Below, piece after piece: positions 50,601 through 52,398 of a stretch of 52,398 bases of DNA (position 1 is its first letter; every line of letters starts with the position of its first letter). This DNA is from Phenylobacterium sp. GTDB taxonomy: Bacteria; Pseudomonadota; Alphaproteobacteria; Caulobacterales; Caulobacteraceae. The translations under genes and the position numbers were made by a program. A model generated the notes under the pieces. It saw only the letters and a list, made by a program, of their open reading frames with translations. It was not told the DNA's origin and ran no database searches. The DNA lies in NCBI RefSeq assembly GCF_030679875.1, contig NZ_JAUXSP010000007.1, forward strand, positions 1 through 52,398, in the 5' to 3' direction.

Positions 50601-51511
50601 CCGCGTTTGAGAAACGACCAGAAGCGCCGCAGAGGCGGGTTGTCATTGCTAGGGTCGCGATAGGCGGTGAGCGGGACGAGCGCCTGGTCGCCGCCAGCCA
50701 AGGGAATCGCCACCACGCCCTGCGGCAGGCTCCCAAGGGCAGACTCGATCATCAGGGTGAGGCCGAGGCCCATCCCCACCATCGACAATACGGTTTCACG
50801 GCTGATCGAATGTGAGCGGGTCACCGGTCTGCGACCGTGCCTGCCCATCCTGCCGGCAAGCAACTTCACCGCCTCGGCGCCGACGCTTTGGGCGGCGACA
50901 AGAAGCGTCTCCTCCTCAAGGTCGGACCAGTGCACTTCAGAGCAGCCTGACACCGGATGACCCTGGGCTATGAGGACATGCAACCGCTCATGCCAAAGAA
51001 GCAGCGGCTCGCCCAGCTTGTCGTCGGGCCCGCCGTGAAGGACAGCAATGTCGATCGCACGCGAACTGATCCCCTCCACCATCCGAAATCTGTCCCCTTC
51101 GACGAGCTGGAGATCGACTTCTGGATGCTCCTCGGCATAGGCGCTCAGGGCGGTCCGCAAGCGGCCTGCCGATAAAGATGTGGTGAGGCCGAGCGTCAGC
51201 TTGCCAGCCGTGCCGCGGCTGGTCGCGGCGGCGTTGATGACCGCCAGATCGAGGACGCGCAGGGCCTCGCGAGCCTCTTCAAAGAAGGCGGCCCCGGCCT
51301 TGGTCGGCTCGACTCCACTTGAGGATCGGTGAAAGAGCGAGACGGTGAGCGCGTCTTCAAGCGCGCGGAGTCGGTGGCTCAAGGCCGCCTCGCTCATCCC
51401 GATCGCCGTAGCGGTACGGCGAAGGCTGCGATGCTCAGCGATTGCAAGCACCAGACGAACCGAAGCCAGATCCAGGCCAAGGCGACGGCTGGGTTTTACG
51501 CCAGCCCTCAT
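50444..51511 (-). CDS. LysR-family transcriptional regulator, unusual C-terminal extension
   Basis: This 355-residue regulator has an N-terminal winged HTH (LASVRLVLAIAEHRSLRRTA, then MSEAALSHRLRALEDALTVS) and a LysR substrate-binding domain (KLTLGLTTSLSAGRLRTALS). Homologues beside trb operons normally end soon after the FWSFLKRGYVDPARV segment. Here the frame runs on for about 45 more residues (LAKPRSEAMNRASIG and beyond) that are the antisense of DUF2274. The natural stop may have been lost when the two convergent genes were brought together. It may control transfer genes in response to an unknown ligand. Confidence 0.85.
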   Translation of the reverse strand: MRAGVKPSRRLGLDLASVRLVLAIAEHRSLRRTATAIGMSEAALSHRLRALEDALTVSLFHRSSSGVEPTKAGAAFFEEAREALRVLDLAVINAAATSRGTAGKLTLGLTTSLSAGRLRTALSAYAEEHPEVDLQLVEGDRFRMVEGISSRAIDIAVLHGGPDDKLGEPLLLWHERLHVLIAQGHPVSGCSEVHWSDLEEETLLVAAQSVGAEAVKLLAGRMGRHGRRPVTRSHSISRETVLSMVGMGLGLTLMIESALGSLPQGVVAIPLAGGDQALVPLTAYRDPSNDNPPLRRFWSFLKRGYVDPARVVAPCDTDRRALAKPRSEAMNRASIGATSLAGSVDVPVSRASTSA

Positions 51512-51596
51512 GTCATAGAGTTCCGATCATCATGGCGTGTCCACGGCCGCTTTTTGCACGGCACGGTAGAGCCAGATGCTTACAGGTCCGTGACAG

Positions 51597-52376
51597 TCAC
51601 CGAATATCTTTTTCGATGAACCCCAGAGTATTGGCGTTTTCAATCAAGGTTCGAACCTTGGCCTTATCGAGACCACTCGGCACTTCCGCATCGATCTCCA
51701 GCTTGAGCGACACCTCGCTGCCGGGAATAGTCGTCAGCTGTTCGACGATCGCCTCGACGATCTGGTGGATTTCCCGCGCAGGGCGCTCGGAAGAGATCAT
51801 CACCGTTCCAAGAAAGCGGGTCGGCCTTCTCTCCACCGGCTGATCACCAGGAGCGCCGTCGGATGGCCCCGTGGTGGAGGGCTTTCCCCCCGGCTCCGAG
51901 GGGCCGCCATTGGGCGACGGAGGAGTGGGCTCCGCAGGAGCCGGCCGACGCGCCTCTGCGACCTCGGGCTTGATGATGACGCTGTCGCTATCGATCACCA
52001 CGGCGGCGTTGACGGCGCGCTCGATTGCCAGACCAAGATAGGCGTCGGCCTTTTCGTCCCAGCGTTCGGCATATGCAAAGGGGCCGGGCAGCATACCGCC
52101 TACGGCGGCCTGCACCGTCTTCACCAGCACCGCCTGGTTCTTCAAGCGTGGCAGATAGGTGTACCGGTTGAGGTACTCCCATAGGTCTCTCAGCGAGAGA
52201 TGCGGCTTGCCGTTCCAGATGTACTTCTGAAGATCGCGGTCGAGGCGCGTGGGCCCGAGTTCCGGCAGAAGGCCTTCCTCACCCACGAGCTTCTTGCTGG
52301 CGCGCGCCAGCAGTCTGAGGTGGCGCCGGTTCTCCGTACAGTTTGGCGGCTTGGCTAAGGTTGGTTCGGGTTCAGA
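51597..52376 (-). pseudogene. DUF499-family ATPase, C-terminal fragment
   Basis: The frame is open from a TAA at 52377-52379 and reads KKLVGEEGLLPELGPTRLDR, then SLRDLWEYLNRYTYLPRLKN, FAYAERWDEKADAYLGLAIE and SDSVIIKPEVAEA. A Pro/Gly linker and the final domain TRFLGTVMISSERPAREIHQ, LEIDAEVPSGLDKAKVRTLI follow. This is the end of a DUF499 AAA-like protein, normally around 1000 residues long and often encoded with DUF1156 methylases in anti-phage loci. The ATPase core is absent and the 5' break is near 52340-52376. It is a relic of a defence locus next to the element. Confidence 0.75.
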
Positions 52377-52398
52377 TTACGCCGCCAGTTTGTGCTCA

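Overview
The window looks like a GC-rich alphaproteobacterium, most likely Caulobacterales or Sphingomonadales. The basis is the strong G/C third-position preference and the gene set: an alphaproteobacterial RPA-type RepA, ParA, TraF, VirD2-like relaxase, TraG and Trb backbone with DUF2274, DUF2285, DUF736, DUF2840 and DUF2493 genes. The genus is an inference. No rRNA, tRNA, CRISPR array, integrase or convincing att site was seen.

Layout. (1) 1-3.8 kb is an insertion-sequence graveyard. Truncated IS110, IS3 orfB, IS21 istA, IS3 orfA and ISAzo13 genes abut each other, and the last abuts a broken nitronate monooxygenase gene. (2) 3.9-13.5 kb is a catabolic island. On the minus strand are a TetR regulator and a Baeyer-Villiger monooxygenase. 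Divergent on the plus strand are two acyl-CoA dehydrogenases, an acyl-CoA ligase, an enoyl-CoA hydratase interrupted by an amber codon, a thiolase and an alpha/beta hydrolase. Together they suggest oxidation of a cyclic or branched ketone or acid, CoA activation and beta-oxidation. (3) 13.5-15.1 kb is a decayed border with a partial nuclease duplicate and a frameshifted unknown gene. (4) 15.1-50.6 kb is a conjugative element with its own replication genes (ICE or plasmid). It runs from a secreted nuclease and a CoiA-like protein (minus strand) through the establishment genes ardC, parB-like, DUF6117, strawberry-notch helicase, toprim, DUF2493, DUF736 and DUF2285. It continues with repA, iterons and parA; then traF, a lytic transglycosylase, a candidate oriT, the relaxase, traG, copG and trbBCDEJ-K(alt)-LFGI; it ends with DUF2274. 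An Mrr-like nuclease gene (27.5-28.5 kb, minus strand) interrupts the backbone as likely cargo. (5) 50.4-52.4 kb holds a convergent LysR gene and a fragment of a DUF499 ATPase.

How it works together. RepA, iterons and ParA/RHH could maintain a circular form. The relaxase would cut at oriT, TraG would couple the strand to the Trb type IV channel, and TraF and the transglycosylase would mature the pilin and open the cell wall. ArdC, the ParB-like protein, the helicase-methyltransferase and toprim proteins are probably establishment or anti-defence functions.

Main discovery candidates are two families of structured leaders. Family A is an outer stem around a GGTCGAGAGAG core, upstream of ardC, the parB-like gene and the strawberry-notch gene. 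Family B is an outer stem enclosing a small hairpin, followed by two conserved blocks, upstream of the DUF2493 and DUF736 genes. In each family the stem sequence changes between copies while pairing is kept, which suggests selection for structure. A third element, three successive hairpins before ardC, has a decayed copy at 14.2 kb.
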